From: Chloroflexota bacterium
GTDB taxonomy: Bacteria > Chloroflexota > UBA6077
NCBI GenBank assembly: GCA_021806765.1
Contig: JAJZQR010000229.1
Coordinates: forward strand, 1-8,493
Direction: 5' to 3'
Length of the DNA stretch: 8,493 bases
Below the pieces are notes generated by a model. That model did no database searches. It saw nothing but the letters and a program-made list of their open reading frames with translations, and had not been told where the DNA came from. The translations under genes and the position numbers were made by a program. Positions 6,532 through 8,493 of this stretch are shown piece after piece (position 1 is the stretch's first letter; every line of letters starts with the position of its first letter).

Positions 6532-7602
6532 TCAATCGTGCTTCCTACCACCACGGTAGCCAGCACCAAAGCCGCCACCCCCAAGGACAACAGTCTTGAT
6601 AAGGTCGGCACCTACCGCTTCGTGGCCGCTGAAGATCGCCCAGAATTCTGCTCCGACGATGCCTGCCCCCAGAACAAGGGCGGCCGAGATAACGTAGAAG
6701 CGATGATCTTCAGACTCGCGAAGCAAGACATGATCGTAGTCGAGCAGCTTCTGTTCATTTGCTGACTCACCATTCTTTATTTCAACCCACTTGTTGAAGT
6801 AGGGTTGAAAGACCTGAGCCAAGATATCCAGAGTAGGACCCGTATTCGCATCATGGACAACCGTCGACGATTGTGGATCATGCCCATTTGGCTGCTGCTC
6901 TTGCATCAGTGGCTCTCCTTCCGTGTACTGCTTCCACTCGATCCAGATCAGGTAGTTCAGGATGCGTGCTGTGTTGAGGTTGAAGCCGCCTCGGGCAAGG
7001 GCCGCATGAATCTCGCGGAGAGGTTGGGACCGGGCTACAAGAAGCAGTTGATATGCAGACAACACCAGTTCGGCAGGGGACTGCTCCGTGAGCAGGTGGG
7101 GGAGGTTCTTCCAAAGAAAGTCGCTCACAACCGAGTCAAGAACCGGTATGAACGCCGGTCGCTTGAGGTAGAGCACTTTGGTTGCCTTGCCCCAACCGAT
7201 GTGGGGCTCGCTCGCGAGGAGGTCGATCAACTCGGCGGCCGCAGCGATCTGATCCTCCGTGGCATCTTCAAGCCGGGCATGGTCGGGGATCCTGGCAAGA
7301 AGGGACATCGCCTCGTCGGCGCGCCTCATGAAACGGACCGCATCGTGGAGGATGACGCGGGAGTTCACGCCGATGCTGGCGTAGACCTCCAGTGGTCCCA
7401 ACCGGTTTCCCCCCAAAGGGGCGAGGCCGTCGTACAGGGCGTACCCTCGAAGGGCTGTGGCGCGCCTTTGCTCCGGCGCCGCATCCGCCCAGGTCAGTTC
7501 CGGGGAGTCCTTCTCCCACCCTCGGCCCCACTCGAAGTAAGCCCGCTGTATCGTCTCCTCGCAGTTTTCGACCTCTAGCTTCTGGATCCGAAGGGCAGTC
7601 AT
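6532..7602 (-). CDS. HhH-glycosylase-like protein with two C-terminal membrane helices
   Basis: The 356-residue protein begins with a helical region (1-130). A segment at 133-160 then reads like a helix-hairpin-helix plus the following Asp of the HhH-GPD superfamily: PHIGWGKATKVLYLKRPAF, then PVLDSVV with Asp156 where glycosylases have PVDTHV. This resembles DUF6308-type proteins, from memory of the pattern only. A low-complexity linker (about 230-255) leads to a charged segment and two hydrophobic stretches, about 302-324 and a Gly-rich 333-350, ending GGRKHD. The start ATG 7602 has GGAGGG 6 nt upstream. It could be a membrane-tethered nucleic-acid-sensing or base-recognising protein. It lies 256 bp upstream of the QueC-like operon on the same strand, with its own transcription likely. 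Glycosylase activity is not shown. Confidence 0.78.
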   Translation of the reverse strand: MTALRIQKLEVENCEETIQRAYFEWGRGWEKDSPELTWADAAPEQRRATALRGYALYDGLAPLGGNRLGPLEVYASIGVNSRVILHDAVRFMRRADEAMSLLARIPDHARLEDATEDQIAAAAELIDLLASEPHIGWGKATKVLYLKRPAFIPVLDSVVSDFLWKNLPHLLTEQSPAELVLSAYQLLLVARSQPLREIHAALARGGFNLNTARILNYLIWIEWKQYTEGEPLMQEQQPNGHDPQSSTVVHDANTGPTLDILAQVFQPYFNKWVEIKNGESANEQKLLDYDHVLLRESEDHRFYVISAALVLGAGIVGAEFWAIFSGHEAVGADLIKTVVLGGGGFGAGYRGGRKHD

Positions 7603-7608
7603 GGGATA

Positions 7609-7614
7609 CCCTCC
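7609..7614 (-). promoter_or_regulatory. Ribosome binding site of the HhH/membrane gene
   Basis: GGAGGG on the minus strand ends 6 nt before the ATG at 7602, supporting that start. Confidence 0.8.
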
Positions 7615-7684
7615 ATTCCCTCAGCCGGAAAGGCGGCACGCGCCACAAATGGTCGTCACCTCAGGGTGGATCAAGCGAGAACGG

Positions 7685-8179
7685 TCAGATCCGAGAACGG
7701 GTTGGCTGGAGCTTCTCGAACTCCCTCTGCGGCACCTTGCGACCACAGAGGGATGAAACCCGCTCCAGCAGCTCGGCTGCGTTGACCCCGACCACTGTCA
7801 GCCCGTGCTCGCCTTGACGCGCGATGACTCGGGCGATGTGCAACTCACGGACGCCGGGGGTGCCTTCCGAGTCCGCCTCCTGAAGGACTTCCCTGAGGAA
7901 TTGCCCCAGACTCGATGGGTTCGGCTCATTGGCCCGAAAGGGAGAGCTCAGCCACGCAGCGCGGCGGGCTAGAGGTGGCTGTGCCACCACACTCATGAGC
8001 GCTGGTCTCAATCCCGAAGACCAGACATTCTCCTCCAACAGAGCCCTTGGCAGAACCGCCTCGGTGGGAGGAACACGCAGGATGTCGCCCAAGACTAATG
8101 GGTACTGAATACCGCCGCCGTAGTCCGCACCGGCCGATATCGCATCCAGTACAGCTTTGGCGCCGGGGCCGCAGTTCAT
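7685..8179 (-). CDS. Unrecognised 164-residue protein
   Basis: I recognise no family. The reading frame is open with a mixed, protein-like composition: a Gly-rich start (GADYGGG at about 17-23), a middle with many hydrophobics but no clear membrane helix, and a C-terminal half likely helical (GQFLREVLQEA, then ELLERVSSLCGRKVP). ATG 8179 is preferred over a TTG at 8185, because the GAGAGG upstream is about 10 nt from the ATG but only 4 nt from the TTG. It ends 82 bp before the 356-residue gene and could share its transcript. It could also be a remnant of a longer gene. No competing ORF on the plus strand looks better. Confidence 0.55.
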   Translation of the reverse strand: MNCGPGAKAVLDAISAGADYGGGIQYPLVLGDILRVPPTEAVLPRALLEENVWSSGLRPALMSVVAQPPLARRAAWLSSPFRANEPNPSSLGQFLREVLQEADSEGTPGVRELHIARVIARQGEHGLTVVGVNAAELLERVSSLCGRKVPQREFEKLQPTRSRI

Positions 8180-8280
8180 CTCCAACCGTCCTCTCGCTCG
8201 GTAGCGGGCGACATGGTATCACACGTAGGACATGGTCGCACTTTGATAATGCCGCTTTGGCCCCAGGTGCCACACTGCCC

Positions 8281-8493
8281 CTACGACAGCCGGATGCGGG
8301 GGTTGAGGTAGGCGTAGAGGATGTCCGCCATCAGGTTGGAGAGGCTGTAGATGGTGACGATCAGCATCGTCACCGCCTGGATGAGGGGCAGGTCCCGCCG
8401 CTGGATGCTGAACAGCAGCAGCCGGCCCAGCCCCGGGTAGCCGAAGACCGTCTCGGTGACGATGAGCCCTCGGATGAGCCACCTGAGGGTGAT
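8281..8493 (-). CDS. ABC transporter permease (DppB type), C-terminal fragment
   Basis: The frame runs in from the right edge and stops with TAG at 8283-8281; 70 residues are visible. They contain the binding-protein-dependent transport permease signature VTETVFGYPGLGRLLLFSI followed by RRDLPLIQ, the cytoplasmic EAA loop that contacts the ATPase. Then comes the last membrane helix and the typical ending NLMADILYAYLNPRIR. This is a dipeptide/oligopeptide-type inner-membrane permease. It is on the strand opposite to the binding-protein gene at 501-2153, so whether the two belong to one transporter cannot be told. Confidence 0.93.
   Translation of the reverse strand: MTLRWLIRGLIVTETVFGYPGLGRLLLFSIQRRDLPLIQAVTMLIVTIYSLSNLMADILYAYLNPRIRLS

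Noticed and set aside
6384..6611. 75-residue minus-strand frame with a hydrophobic start resembling a signal peptide
   Set aside because: The hydrophobic part is an out-of-frame reading of the Gly/Val-rich membrane end of the 356-residue protein; the rest has no character.
6370..6765. 131-residue plus-strand frame starting with GTG
   Set aside because: More than half is antisense to the end of the HhH/membrane gene; there is no clear ribosome site or family pattern.
8210..8236. GACATGGT twice, 19 bp apart, as an attachment site
   Set aside because: No matching copy was found at the left edge near 2154-2330 and no integrase is present; likely chance.
8219..8482. 87-residue minus-strand frame at the right edge
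   Set aside because: His/Pro-rich shadow in another frame of the permease end, which is clearly coding in its own frame.

Overview
The window looks like part of a bacterial chromosome with high G+C. Two transport or metabolism genes at the left end and one at the right end enclose an accessory block of about 5.9 kb, in which every credible gene lies on the minus strand. The twin-arginine lipoprotein signal, the MttB-type methyltransferase next to a family-5 solute-binding protein, and the short heptamer-rich intergenic tract suggest a Chloroflexota (Thermomicrobiales-like) or similar GC-rich genome. That assignment is an inference with modest confidence.

Left flank (1-2330, plus strand): the C-terminal end of a trimethylamine methyltransferase-family protein; a complete peptide/nickel-type ABC transporter substrate-binding lipoprotein (GTG start at 501); a degenerate GTGCTGR heptamer tract; and a 12-bp hairpin that probably ends transcription. 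Right flank (8281-8493, minus strand): the C-terminal 70 residues of a DppB-type ABC permease. The binding protein and permease genes point toward each other, so they do not form one uninterrupted operon here.

Accessory block (2375-8179, minus strand, read right to left): an unrecognised 164-residue protein; a 356-residue protein with a helix-hairpin-helix glycosylase-like segment and two C-terminal membrane helices; then a near-consensus promoter (TTGACA, 17 bp, extended TATGCT) overlapped by a palindrome and by two 9-bp direct repeats 30 bp apart. That promoter leads a tightly spaced four-gene operon: an unrecognised 206-residue protein; a 477-residue QueC/QatC-like PP-loop enzyme with an intact SGGLDS motif and four-cysteine zinc site; an XRE-HTH/ImmA-IrrE protein whose HEXXH motif reads HGYAH; and a PIN-domain nuclease.

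My interpretation is a candidate defence or toxin-antitoxin-like system. A QueC-like enzyme, as in Qat and type IV CBASS immunity, is combined with an XRE/ImmA sensor-regulator and a PIN RNase, possibly with a membrane-anchored HhH protein as a further component. No QatA ATPase, QatD TatD-like nuclease, CD-NTase or queuosine pathway partner is present in the window, so it is not a canonical Qat, CBASS or queuosine locus. Its function is inference.
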